Below the pieces are notes generated by a model. That model ran no database searches, was not told the origin of the DNA, and saw nothing but the letters and a program-made list of their open reading frames with translations. Below, piece after piece: positions 7,053 through 15,234 of a stretch of DNA of 29,918 nucleotides. The position numbers were made by a program, and so were the translations under genes. This stretch comes from PALSA-607 sp036510735 (GTDB lineage Bacteria; Actinomycetota; Actinomycetes; Acidothermales; Acidothermaceae): positions 1 to 29,918 of the forward strand of contig DATCDK010000020.1 of the NCBI GenBank assembly GCA_036510735.1, given 5' to 3'. How positions within the stretch are numbered: position 1 is the first letter of the stretch; each line of letters opens with the position of its first letter.

Positions 7053-8458
7053 GCCTTAGCAGCCGATGCCGCGATGTCAGCCGCTGTGCCTTGCCCTGCG
7101 AAGAAGTTCGACACCGCGTCGTTGACTGCGTTGCCGACCGCCGTCGGAAGGGCTTGGTCGAAGTACAGCTGGTTGTACGACACCCCTTGCAGGTAAGTCA
7201 GCACCTTCTTCAGGGTTGGGTCGGTGATCGCGCTCGTTGCCGATCCGTTCGAGGGGATCGTCACGGCGAGCGACTTCACCAACGAGGCCTGCTCCTCGGC
7301 ACTCGTGATGAACTGAAGGAACGCAGCGCAGGCGTCGGGTGCCTTGGTCGAGCACGAGAATCCGTCGCCACCACCAAGTGCCGCACCTGGCTCGCCGTTA
7401 CCACCCGAGATCGACGGGAACGGGAAGAAGCCCATCTTCGAGGCAAAGTTCTTGTCCGTCGTCAGCGAGGGCATGACAGCGAGCTCCCAGTCACCCTGGA
7501 GTTCCATGGCGGCTTGTCCGTTCGCGACAAGACCAGCGGAACTGCCAGCACCCTGTTGTGCCGGAGTGCCAAGGAAGCCGGTCTGGAAGGGCTTTGCGTC
7601 GAGCAGCTTCTTCAGGTCGTCGCCGGCTTTGGTGAAGCACGGGTCAGTGAACTTGGCCGCCGCGATACTCGACGTGATCGTGTCCTTCGGGCACTCCTTC
7701 AACACGAAGTTCTCCCAGTAGAACGCGTCCGGCCATTTGTCTTTGCCGCCGACAGAGATTGGCGTGATGTTGGCCGCCTTCAGCTTGGTGATGTCGGCGA
7801 TGAGGTCGTCGAACGTCGCGGGCGGACCGCTGATGCCAGCCTTGGTGAAGAGGTCGGTGCGGTACCAGAACCCAACGACGTGGTAGTCGTAAGGCACGCC
7901 GTACTGCTTACCATCGACCTGCCAGCCAGCGACACTCTTGCCAAGGTCACCGATCCAACTCGACGTCAAAGACGTCAGGTCTGCGAGCTTGCCGGACTGG
8001 ATCTGGGTAGCCTCCGCGCCGCCACCCCACTGCTGGAAGATGTCTGGCGGCGTTCCTTGCAATGCGACCTGAATCTTCGTCTTGATGCTCTCGTTTTGAA
8101 CCGGCTGAACGTTGATAGTCACGTTCGGGTGCGCGGCATGGAAGGCGTCAGCTGCTTGCTTCCACGCGGTCATTCCCGGGTCGGCAGTTGCGTTGTGCCA
8201 CCAGGTCAGCGTCACGTCCTTGCCACCGTTGAGTTGGCCACCGGCCGCGGACGATGCAGCGCTTGTCGCGGGCGCGGTTGCGGTGGTCGCCGGCGCGCTG
8301 CTTGCGGCCGTCGTGGCGGCGGGAGTGGCAGCCGCCGAGGTCGCAGGTGCCGCGGTCTTCTTGGAGCTCGAGCATGCGGAAATAGCCAGGGCTGCGACTG
8401 CCGCGATGGCAGTCGCCCTGGCGAGCTGGCGAGGTAAGCGGTTGGTGCGGCTCGTCAT
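7040..8458 (-). CDS. Sugar ABC transporter substrate-binding lipoprotein (SBP_bac_1)
   Basis: A 472-residue extracellular binding protein. I chose ATG 8456-8458 (MTSRTNRLPRQLARATAIAA) because AAGGGAC lies just upstream and the signal peptide then starts correctly; the longer frame to 8554 runs through the promoter. The signal peptide ends in a lipobox AISAC, with the cysteine near residue 28, followed by an Ala/Thr/Ser-rich linker of about 50 residues that tethers the domain to the membrane. The mature domain starts DVTLTWWHNATADPG and includes GTPPDIFQQWGGG, typical of cluster B/D sugar binders. It delivers the sugar to the two permeases downstream. The operon promoter faces the divergent GH3 gene, and likely operators are at 8537-8700. 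Confidence 0.92.
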   Translation of the reverse strand: MTSRTNRLPRQLARATAIAAVAALAISACSSSKKTAAPATSAAATPAATTAASSAPATTATAPATSAASSAAGGQLNGGKDVTLTWWHNATADPGMTAWKQAADAFHAAHPNVTINVQPVQNESIKTKIQVALQGTPPDIFQQWGGGAEATQIQSGKLADLTSLTSSWIGDLGKSVAGWQVDGKQYGVPYDYHVVGFWYRTDLFTKAGISGPPATFDDLIADITKLKAANITPISVGGKDKWPDAFYWENFVLKECPKDTITSSIAAAKFTDPCFTKAGDDLKKLLDAKPFQTGFLGTPAQQGAGSSAGLVANGQAAMELQGDWELAVMPSLTTDKNFASKMGFFPFPSISGGNGEPGAALGGGDGFSCSTKAPDACAAFLQFITSAEEQASLVKSLAVTIPSNGSATSAITDPTLKKVLTYLQGVSYNQLYFDQALPTAVGNAVNDAVSNFFAGQGTAADIAASAAKAATQ

Positions 8459-8530
8459 GAACGTCCCTTCAGCGAGGGTCCCGCACTCGACACGGGTGCC
8501 CGGAGGTGGGGTACGCCCGTCACCGGTCGT

Positions 8531-8700
8531 ACCGAAAGTTACCGAGAACGTCACGATAGTTCCGACGGCGGCGCTACGGTAAGGCCCGCGATCTCACCCG
8601 GTCAACCTTTTCCTGGGAACCTTCCCGAACCGTTACCTTTTCCCTTCTGAGCGGTCGACTACGCCCGAGACAGTTCCGATAGTTTCCGGTACTATCCCGG
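8531..8700. promoter_or_regulatory. Divergent promoter/operator region of the sugar uptake operon and GH3 gene
   Basis: The 281-bp gap between the two divergent starts carries repeated elements. AGTT(N)CCG half-sites occur at 8537 (AGTTACCG), 8558 (AGTTCCGA), 8672 (AGTTCCGA) and 8681 (AGTTTCCGG). GATAGTTCCG at 8555 is echoed by GATAGT-N7-ACTATC, an inverted repeat at 8678-8696. GGGAA-CC-TTCCC is a palindrome at 8615-8626, and ACCTTTTCC is repeated at 8605 and 8635 (30-bp spacing). Palindromic sites between divergent genes are what the LacI regulator encoded at 11224 would be expected to bind. Which repeat is the true operator cannot be told by eye, and -10/-35 boxes are not clear. Confidence 0.55.
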
Positions 8701-8739
8701 AGCACTCTGGCCGCACGCTCCTGACGAAGTGGATACAAC

Positions 8740-11145
8740 GTGGTGACATCTGAGCCCACCAGCGGGCTTGCGACGGCAACCGACTTGCCGTGGCGCGACA
8801 TCTCACTGCCACTGGCGCAGCGTGTCACCGACCTCCTCGGACGCATGACACTCGAGGAGAAGATCGGTCAGCTGTACGGGGTCTGGGCGGGCGCCGACCC
8901 CAAGGGCGACGGCGTGGCACCCCATCAGCACGAGCTCGTCACGGCAGACGTGCCTTGGAGCGACCTCATCGCACATGGCCTCGGTCACTTGACGCGCCCA
9001 TTCGGGACGGTGCCCGTCGATCCGGCGATGGGTGCTCGCTCGCTTGCACGTGCACAAGCCGACATCGTCGCAGCAAGCCGGCACGGCATTCCGGCTATCG
9101 CGCATGACGAGTGCCTCTCGGGTTTCATGGCCTGGGGAGCAACCATCTACCCGACCGCTCTCGCATGGGGCGCCACGTTCGATCCGGCTCTCGTTGAGAT
9201 CATGGCGACGCAGATCGGCGAAACGATGCGCTCCGTCGGCGTCCACCAGGGTCTTGCTCCTGTCCTGGACGTCGCGCGCGACTATCGCTGGGGTCGCGTC
9301 GAGGAGACGATCGGCGAAGACCCATACCTCGTCGCGACAATCGGCACTGCCTACGTACGCGGCCTCGAATCGGCCGGCGTCGTCGCCACGCTAAAGCACT
9401 TCGTCGGGTATTCGGCATCGCGCGCCGGGCGCAACTTCGCGCCGGTGTCCGCTGGTCCGCGCGAGGTAGCCGACATCTTGCTGCCGCCGTTCGAGATGGC
9501 GATCCGCGACGGTGGTGCCCGCTCGGTGATGCACGCCTATACAGAGATCGACGGTGTGCCCGGCGCCGCTAACAGCCTTCTCCTCACGGACCTGTTGCGT
9601 GACGAGTGGGGCTTTGACGGCACGGTCGTCTCGGACTATTTCGGCGTCACGTTTCTGACCCTCCAACACAATGTGGCTGCGGACGAAAGTGGTGCCGCAG
9701 CATTGGCGTTGTGGGCTGGCGTCGATGTCGAGTTACCGAGCATGCGCTGCTACGGGCAACCACTGGTAAACGCCGTCGAGTCGGGCCTGCTGTCGGAGGA
9801 ATTCGTCGACCGGGCTGCCCGGCGAGTGCTCACACAGAAGGGGCAGCTTGGCCTGCTCGATTCTGACTGGAGTTCACACCCGCCAGCGAGCAAGAGTTCG
9901 CAGCAGTTAGGCGATACCTCCGACGACGTCCGTGGATCGATCGAACTCGACCCACCCGAGTCACGCGCGGTCGCTCGTCAGCTCGCTGAGGAATCGGTGG
10001 TTCTCGTGGCAAACAACGGCGTGCTGCCGCTGCGCCGTGGCACCCGCATCGCCTTGGTCGGCCCGCGTGCCGACGATTCGTTCGCAATGCTCGGGTGCTA
10101 CACGTTTCCGAGTCATGTTGGGCTGCAATACCCCAAGTGGCCGCTCGGTCTTTCGATTCCGACCGTGCTCGAAGCGACCCGCAAGGAATTGCCCGACGCT
10201 GATGTCACCTTCGTCGCAGGCTGCGACGTCGACGGGACGGACGTCGGAGGGTTCGCGGCTGCGATCGCATCGGCGCGCGCCGCAGACGTGTGCGTCGTCG
10301 CACTTGGCGATCGAGCCGGGCTGTTCGGGCGGGGAACGTCCGGCGAAGGATGCGACGCCGACACCTTGGAACTGCCCGGCGTACAAGGACAGCTGCTCGA
10401 CGCGATCATCGCGACCGGTCGACCCGTCGTGCTTGTGATGGTGTCTGGCCGTCCGTACGCGCTCGGTGCGTACGTCGATCGGTTGGCAGCGGTCGTGCAG
10501 TGCTTCTTCCCCGGAGAAGAAGGCGGCCCTGCGCTCGCCGGCGTGCTCTCGGGTCGGGTCAATCCGTCAGGCCGGCTGCCCGTGTGCATCCCGCGCAGCC
10601 AGGGCGGTCAGCCCGGCACCTATCTGACGGCTCCGCTTGGCCTGCGCAATGGCGTCAGCACGGTCGATCCGACGCCGCTGTGGCCGTTCGGTCACGGGCT
10701 TTCGTACACCAGCTTTCAGTGGGACGACGTGCAGGTCGACGGCAACGCGGTGACGCAGGCGGATCGCATCGATTCCACAACGGACGACTCCGTGCGTATC
10801 TCGCTTGCTGTCTCCAACGTCGGACGCCGCACGGGCACAGACGTCGTCCAGCTCTATCTGCACGACCCGGTTGGCCAGGTCACTCGGCCCGACGTCCGCT
10901 TGATCGGATACACGCGCGTTGAGGTCGAGCCGGGACAGTCGCGGCGGGTTTCGTTCGACGTGTCGGCAGACCTCTCGTCCTTCACCGGCGTAGCGGGTGT
11001 CCGTATTGTCGAGCCGGGCGATCTTCAACTTCGACTGTCGACGTCAAGCAGCGAATCGCGGCACATCGTCAACATCCGACTGCTCGGACCTGAGCGAGCC
11101 GTAGGGTTGTCACGACGCATGGTGGCCGACGTCACGGTGGAGTAG
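8740..11145 (+). CDS. Glycoside hydrolase family 3 beta-glycosidase (beta-xylosidase/beta-glucosidase-like)
   Basis: An 801-residue enzyme, without signal peptide, that hydrolyses non-reducing beta-linked sugars in the cytoplasm after uptake. The N-terminal TIM barrel carries RVEETIGEDPYLVA (185-199), the KHF motif (219-221) and the catalytic nucleophile Asp in TVVSDYFG (D299). The alpha/beta sandwich follows with VVLVANNGVLPLRRG and the FPGEEGGPALAGVL loop, then a C-terminal fibronectin-III-like domain (VSNVGRRTGTDVVQLYL). The order is the full GH3 three-domain form. SDYFGVTFLTLQH and the overall pattern remind me most of Streptomyces BxlA-type beta-xylosidases, but specificity is not settled by sequence. 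GTG 8740 is used; GTG 8743 is equally possible. It is divergent from the transporter and followed by the LacI gene. Confidence 0.92.
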   Translation: MVTSEPTSGLATATDLPWRDISLPLAQRVTDLLGRMTLEEKIGQLYGVWAGADPKGDGVAPHQHELVTADVPWSDLIAHGLGHLTRPFGTVPVDPAMGARSLARAQADIVAASRHGIPAIAHDECLSGFMAWGATIYPTALAWGATFDPALVEIMATQIGETMRSVGVHQGLAPVLDVARDYRWGRVEETIGEDPYLVATIGTAYVRGLESAGVVATLKHFVGYSASRAGRNFAPVSAGPREVADILLPPFEMAIRDGGARSVMHAYTEIDGVPGAANSLLLTDLLRDEWGFDGTVVSDYFGVTFLTLQHNVAADESGAAALALWAGVDVELPSMRCYGQPLVNAVESGLLSEEFVDRAARRVLTQKGQLGLLDSDWSSHPPASKSSQQLGDTSDDVRGSIELDPPESRAVARQLAEESVVLVANNGVLPLRRGTRIALVGPRADDSFAMLGCYTFPSHVGLQYPKWPLGLSIPTVLEATRKELPDADVTFVAGCDVDGTDVGGFAAAIASARAADVCVVALGDRAGLFGRGTSGEGCDADTLELPGVQGQLLDAIIATGRPVVLVMVSGRPYALGAYVDRLAAVVQCFFPGEEGGPALAGVLSGRVNPSGRLPVCIPRSQGGQPGTYLTAPLGLRNGVSTVDPTPLWPFGHGLSYTSFQWDDVQVDGNAVTQADRIDSTTDDSVRISLAVSNVGRRTGTDVVQLYLHDPVGQVTRPDVRLIGYTRVEVEPGQSRRVSFDVSADLSSFTGVAGVRIVEPGDLQLRLSTSSSESRHIVNIRLLGPERAVGLSRRMVADVTVE

Positions 11146-11223
11146 GGACCGATCCCTGCGATCCCGACCGTGGATCAGCGCTGCTTGCGTATCGTGTAAC
11201 GCGACCTTCGAAGGAGATTCGTC

Positions 11224-12258
11224 GTGGCCGTCGCCGATCGAGGGCGAGAGACCAGGGTGACCATCGCCGCCATCGCCGCGGAGGCGGGCGTGTCGGTGCC
11301 CACGGTGTCTCGGGTCCTCAACGGTCGAGTCGACGTCGCAGCCGAGACCCGCACCCGCGTCGAGGAGCTCCTGGAGAAGCACGACTACCAGCGTCGCGGC
11401 CTCGGCAAAGGCACCCGCGCGAATCTCATCGACCTCGTGTTCAACGACCTCGACAGCCCCTGGGCCGTCGAGATCATCCGCGGCGTCGAAGACGTCGCAC
11501 ACGATGCGGGCGTCGGAACCGTCGTCTCGGCAATCCACAACCAAGTCACGTCGGAGCGCCGCTGGTGGCAAAACGTTCAGGCGCGTGCATCTGACGGCAT
11601 CATCATGGTGACGTCGCATCTGCAACCGAAACTTCAAGCGGAGGTGCATCGCTACCTGCCCACTGTCGTCGTCGATCCCTCGGGCAGCCCGTCGTATGAC
11701 GTACCGACGATCGGCGCGACGAACTGGGCCGGCGGGCTCAGCGCGACCGAACATCTCATCGAGCTCGGCCATCGGCGGATAGGAATCATCACTGGTCCGC
11801 CACGGCTGCAATGCAGTCGCGCGCGCCTCGACGGTTATCGAGCCGCGCTTGAAGCGGCCGGTCTTCAGTTCGACAACGACCTCGTCTACACCGGCGACTT
11901 CTACCACGAATCAGGCTTTACCGGCGGCACTCAATTCCTCGGATTGGCTGACCCGCCAACTGCGGTTTTCGCCTCCAGCGACCAGATGGCGTTCGGTGTC
12001 TACGAAGCCGCGCGGCAACACGGTCTTCGGGTGCCCAGCGACCTCAGCATCGTCGGCTTCGACGACTTGCCGGAAGCACCGTGGGCGTCTCCTCCGCTCA
12101 CCACCGTGCGTCAACCGCTTGCGGAGATGGGCGGTCTCGCCGCACGGACCGTACTTCGCCTCGTGCGCGGCGAACCGATCGAGACCCTGCGAATCGAGCT
12201 GTCAACCCAGCTAGTCGTCCGCGAGAGCACCGCCCCACCGCGCCAAGTAGTGCAATAA
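11224..12258 (+). CDS. LacI-family transcriptional regulator
   Basis: A 344-residue repressor starting at GTG 11224, with GAAGGAG about 8 bases upstream. The N-terminal HTH is VTIAAIAAEAGVSVPTVSRV (residues 13-32) with the hinge LNGRVDVAAETRTRVEELLEKHDY. The C-terminal periplasmic-binding-protein-like domain ends in the usual FASSDQMAFGVYEAARQHGL, LSIVGFDDLPEAPW and a PLTTVRQPLAEMG stretch. It lies 78 bp downstream of the GH3 gene on the same strand, so it probably controls that gene and the divergent uptake operon, being released by the transported sugar or its hydrolysis product. The effector is inferred from context only. Confidence 0.93.
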   Translation: MAVADRGRETRVTIAAIAAEAGVSVPTVSRVLNGRVDVAAETRTRVEELLEKHDYQRRGLGKGTRANLIDLVFNDLDSPWAVEIIRGVEDVAHDAGVGTVVSAIHNQVTSERRWWQNVQARASDGIIMVTSHLQPKLQAEVHRYLPTVVVDPSGSPSYDVPTIGATNWAGGLSATEHLIELGHRRIGIITGPPRLQCSRARLDGYRAALEAAGLQFDNDLVYTGDFYHESGFTGGTQFLGLADPPTAVFASSDQMAFGVYEAARQHGLRVPSDLSIVGFDDLPEAPWASPPLTTVRQPLAEMGGLAARTVLRLVRGEPIETLRIELSTQLVVRESTAPPRQVVQ

Positions 12259-12318
12259 CCACTTGAGCGTCGCCGTAGCGTCGGTAGTACGCAGGGGCAT
12301 CTAGCGGAAGGAGGCCAC

Positions 12319-12912
12319 GTGCCATTCACCGACGCGACCGAACCTGTCCCCGCGGAGCTGAAGACCGAAGAGTTCGCGTTACGGCCCATCGTCGCCGACG
12401 ACGCGGAGATGGACTACGCCGCCGTGATGGAAACGCGCGAGCACCTGCGGTTGTGGCGACAGTCAACATGGCCCGAAGACGACTTCACAGTGGAGGCGAA
12501 CCGGAAAGATCTCATCGACCTCGAAGAGCGCCATGCTGCGCTTCGAGCGTTCACGTACACGGTGGTCGACCCAGACGGAACCGGCTGCTTGGGCTGCGTC
12601 TACGTCTTTCCCACGAGCGCTACCTTCCTCGCAAAATCCACGGTGATTCCGGTTGGTGAAGACGAATGGGCGGACGTGGACGCCGTCATCTTCTTCTGGG
12701 TTCGGGCGCCCCAGATGGAGACTGGGATGGACGAGCGTCTTCTCTCGGCGCTCCGTGCATGGTTCAACGAGGAGTGGAAGCTCGACAAGACGGTCTACGT
12801 CACGAGTGAGCAGTTCACACAGCAAGTGGATCTCATGAACCGCACCGATCTGAACTTGAAGTTCGAGCTGCTTGAGCCCGACAAGCCCAGAAAGCGCCTC
12901 GTCTTCGGCTGA
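12319..12912 (+). CDS. GNAT-family N-acetyltransferase (RimJ/RimL-like)
   Basis: A 197-residue soluble protein starting at GTG 12319 behind a strong AAGGAGG. The opening LKTEEFALRPIVADDAEMDYAA is the usual beta1-alpha1 start of GNAT proteins. The strand TYTVVDPDGTGCLGCVYVFP precedes a variable insert, and the acetyl-CoA loop region is poorly preserved, without a plain Q/RxxGxG/A motif, so activity is uncertain. The ending FELLEPDKPRKRLVFG is soluble. It follows the LacI gene by 60 bp but is likely an independent stress or detoxification function. The acceptor is unknown. It converges with the GGDEF-EAL gene; the 47-bp GC-rich gap between them holds nothing I can call with confidence. Confidence 0.7.
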   Translation: MPFTDATEPVPAELKTEEFALRPIVADDAEMDYAAVMETREHLRLWRQSTWPEDDFTVEANRKDLIDLEERHAALRAFTYTVVDPDGTGCLGCVYVFPTSATFLAKSTVIPVGEDEWADVDAVIFFWVRAPQMETGMDERLLSALRAWFNEEWKLDKTVYVTSEQFTQQVDLMNRTDLNLKFELLEPDKPRKRLVFG

Positions 12913-12959
12913 GTGTGCGCTGCTGCCGCGCGACGCCGGTGCAGCCGCGGCGGCCGCGC

Positions 12960-15224
12960 CTATGGCCGAGCAGCCAACGTGAGCAAAGGAGCGGTCACCG
13001 TCGTAGTGGTGAAGAAGGCCGGTACGGCCTCGGCAGCCAACGGCCGCGCGAAGTGGTAGCCCTGGCCGAGGTCGCAAGATAGCTCGCGCAGACTGGCGAA
13101 CTGCTGCATCGTCTCGATGCCCTCGGCGACGGTCTCCATGTGCAATGTGCGGGCCAGTTCCACGACGGTCCGCACAATCGCCGAGCCCTCGACAGAGGTC
13201 TCGATGGTGTCGATGAACGCCTTGTCGATCTTGAGCTGGTCGGCCGGGAAATGCTGCAAGGACGCGAGCGATGAGTAGCCGGTGCCGAAGTCGTCGATGG
13301 CCAGCCGAACACCGAGCGCCTTCAGCGGGCTGAGTCGGTCGATGATCCGGAGTGGATCGTGCATCAGCACCGACTCGGTGACCTCGAGCGTCAATGCCTG
13401 GGCGGGCAGGCCGGTCTGCCGCAGCACCTCGGTCACCATCTCGGCGAAGCCAGGATCGTCGAGTTGCCGGGCCGACACGTTGACGCTGATTCGCAAGTCG
13501 GGCAGTGACGATGCGCGCCAGATCGCCGCCTGCGTGCAGCTAGAGCCCAACACCCACTGGCCGATCTCGACGATGACGCCGTTGCGCTCGGCGATCGGGA
13601 TGAAAGTGTTCGGTGCGATCAAGCCTCGTACCGGATGATCCCAGCGCACCAACGCCTCGATTGCGACCGCCTTGCCTGTCCGTAGGTTGACCACCGGCTG
13701 GAATTGAAGGCGAAGTTCACCGCGTGCCACTGCGTGGTACAGATCGCTGCCGAGCTCCAACACATCCATCGTCTCGGTGTGCATGCTCGGGTCATAGACC
13801 AGTGCAGCGCGTGCGCCGCTACGCTTCGCGCGGTACATCGCGACGTCCGCGTTACGCAGGAGCTCATCGGCGGTGCGCACTGAACCATCGCTCGAGGCGA
13901 TGCCGATGCTCGCAAAAGCAAACACCTCGCGGCCAACAAGTCGGATCGGCTCGAGTAGCGCCCTCGTAATGCGGCTGGCGACGATCTGGCCGGCGTCGGA
14001 ACCCACTGTTCTCTCAAGCAGGACGGCGAACTCGTCCCCACCTAGACGGGCAGCGGTGTCGTCCTCGCGCAAGGCTTCACGGACCCGCGCGCCTACCCAG
14101 GCGAGCAGTTCGTCGCCCGCCGCGTGGCCCAAGCTGTCGTTGACGTCTTTGAAGCGATCGAGGTCAATGAAGAGCACGGTAACTTCGGTGCCCATCCGGG
14201 CGCCGTTCTGCAGCGCCTGATTCAAGCGGTCGAGGAACAGCGATCGGTTCGGCAGCCCGGTCAATGAGTCGTGGTAGGCGTCACGCATCGCGTCGACTGT
14301 GCGCGCATCGGTCAACGCAAGGCTCGCCTGCTCGGCGAACGCTGCGAGCATCTCGCGGCGGTCGTCCACATCTGGCGTTGCGGGAAGCACGACGCTCACG
14401 AGGCTGCCGATCGTCTCGCCTTCGATGTGCACGGGGGCAGCGAGCGCTGTGCACCCGACCGCGTCGTTCTCGCTGCTCACCCTGGTGACCACGCCGTCGA
14501 TGGCGACCGAGTCTGCTGCGGCCGCCATGATGAGCGCATCGTGATCGTCGGTGTCATCGGCCGGTGCGGCCGAAGAAACGATCCGATTTCGGCCGGCCAA
14601 TGGCTCGCTGAGCACGAGCGCCACGAACGCGTCGCTGAGGAGCGCGGCGGCGCCAGCGGTGACGGCGTCCAGCACAGTCTGGAGCGGCGCACGGTGAGAG
14701 ATGGCCCGCTGGATGGTGAGCAGCGACTCCAGCAGCCTTTGGCGTTGCCCGAGTGTGTCAAGCAGCCGCAGCCGCTCCGTCGCTTCCTGCTCACGTTCGC
14801 CCCGCAACGTGCGCTCTACCTGCAACGTGCGCAAGCTGCGCAGCGCCAAGCCGAGAACACTCGCCATGCTGAGCAGCAGCTGCCGTTCCTCGCCGGTGAA
14901 TTCTTCGCCCGCGCGCCCGACGACGAGATGTCCGGAGCGATCGTCGTACAGATGCGCAGCGATGGCGTGCAGCAACCCGAGGCCTGCGACGTCGATGACG
15001 GTGGTGCCGGCGACGGCTCGGGTCAGCGCATCGATGGGCGGCTCGTCGCGGCCGACGCCGATGCAGGCCAAGACTTCGCTATCGCGGACCAACGCGCCAA
15101 GCTCGGCGCCGAACGTCTCGACCGCGCGCTCGACAGCGACCCGGACGGCGGCGTCCTCAGTCTCCTGGGACGCCACCGCGTCGAAGTATTCGGTCAGCTG
15201 GTGAACTGACCAGTGGTAAGCCAC
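12960..15224 (-). CDS. GAF-GAF-GGDEF-EAL cyclic di-GMP protein
   Basis: A 754-residue bifunctional c-di-GMP protein with no membrane segments. A first GAF-like domain (about 25-130) is followed by a coiled linker (about 131-170) and a second GAF (about 175-308). The cyclase domain starts DSLTGLPNRSLFLDRL and has an intact GGDEF (395-399) with an RxxD inhibitory site five residues upstream (REDD, 386-389). The phosphodiesterase domain has EAL (523-525), the metal-binding NVSARQ, ESVLM and DDFGTGYSS motifs. Both catalytic halves look intact, so net output depends on input. GTG 15222-15224 has GAGGAG upstream. The gene starts 10 bp after the FIST gene stop, so the two form an operon and FIST probably supplies the input. 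Confidence 0.92.
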   Translation of the reverse strand: MAYHWSVHQLTEYFDAVASQETEDAAVRVAVERAVETFGAELGALVRDSEVLACIGVGRDEPPIDALTRAVAGTTVIDVAGLGLLHAIAAHLYDDRSGHLVVGRAGEEFTGEERQLLLSMASVLGLALRSLRTLQVERTLRGEREQEATERLRLLDTLGQRQRLLESLLTIQRAISHRAPLQTVLDAVTAGAAALLSDAFVALVLSEPLAGRNRIVSSAAPADDTDDHDALIMAAAADSVAIDGVVTRVSSENDAVGCTALAAPVHIEGETIGSLVSVVLPATPDVDDRREMLAAFAEQASLALTDARTVDAMRDAYHDSLTGLPNRSLFLDRLNQALQNGARMGTEVTVLFIDLDRFKDVNDSLGHAAGDELLAWVGARVREALREDDTAARLGGDEFAVLLERTVGSDAGQIVASRITRALLEPIRLVGREVFAFASIGIASSDGSVRTADELLRNADVAMYRAKRSGARAALVYDPSMHTETMDVLELGSDLYHAVARGELRLQFQPVVNLRTGKAVAIEALVRWDHPVRGLIAPNTFIPIAERNGVIVEIGQWVLGSSCTQAAIWRASSLPDLRISVNVSARQLDDPGFAEMVTEVLRQTGLPAQALTLEVTESVLMHDPLRIIDRLSPLKALGVRLAIDDFGTGYSSLASLQHFPADQLKIDKAFIDTIETSVEGSAIVRTVVELARTLHMETVAEGIETMQQFASLRELSCDLGQGYHFARPLAAEAVPAFFTTTTVTAPLLTLAARP

Positions 15225-15234
15225 CGTGCGCTCC

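Noticed and set aside
6980..8437. 485-residue open frame on the plus strand
   Set aside because: Antisense to the binding-protein gene, with no recognisable domain and very high Arg content.
12913..12959. GC-rich self-complementary stretch between the GNAT and GGDEF-EAL genes
   Set aside because: Imperfect pairing that is expected by chance at this GC content; no clear stem-loop.
14271..15209. 312-residue open frame on the plus strand
   Set aside because: Antisense to the GAF region of the GGDEF-EAL gene; no motif and no ribosome site.
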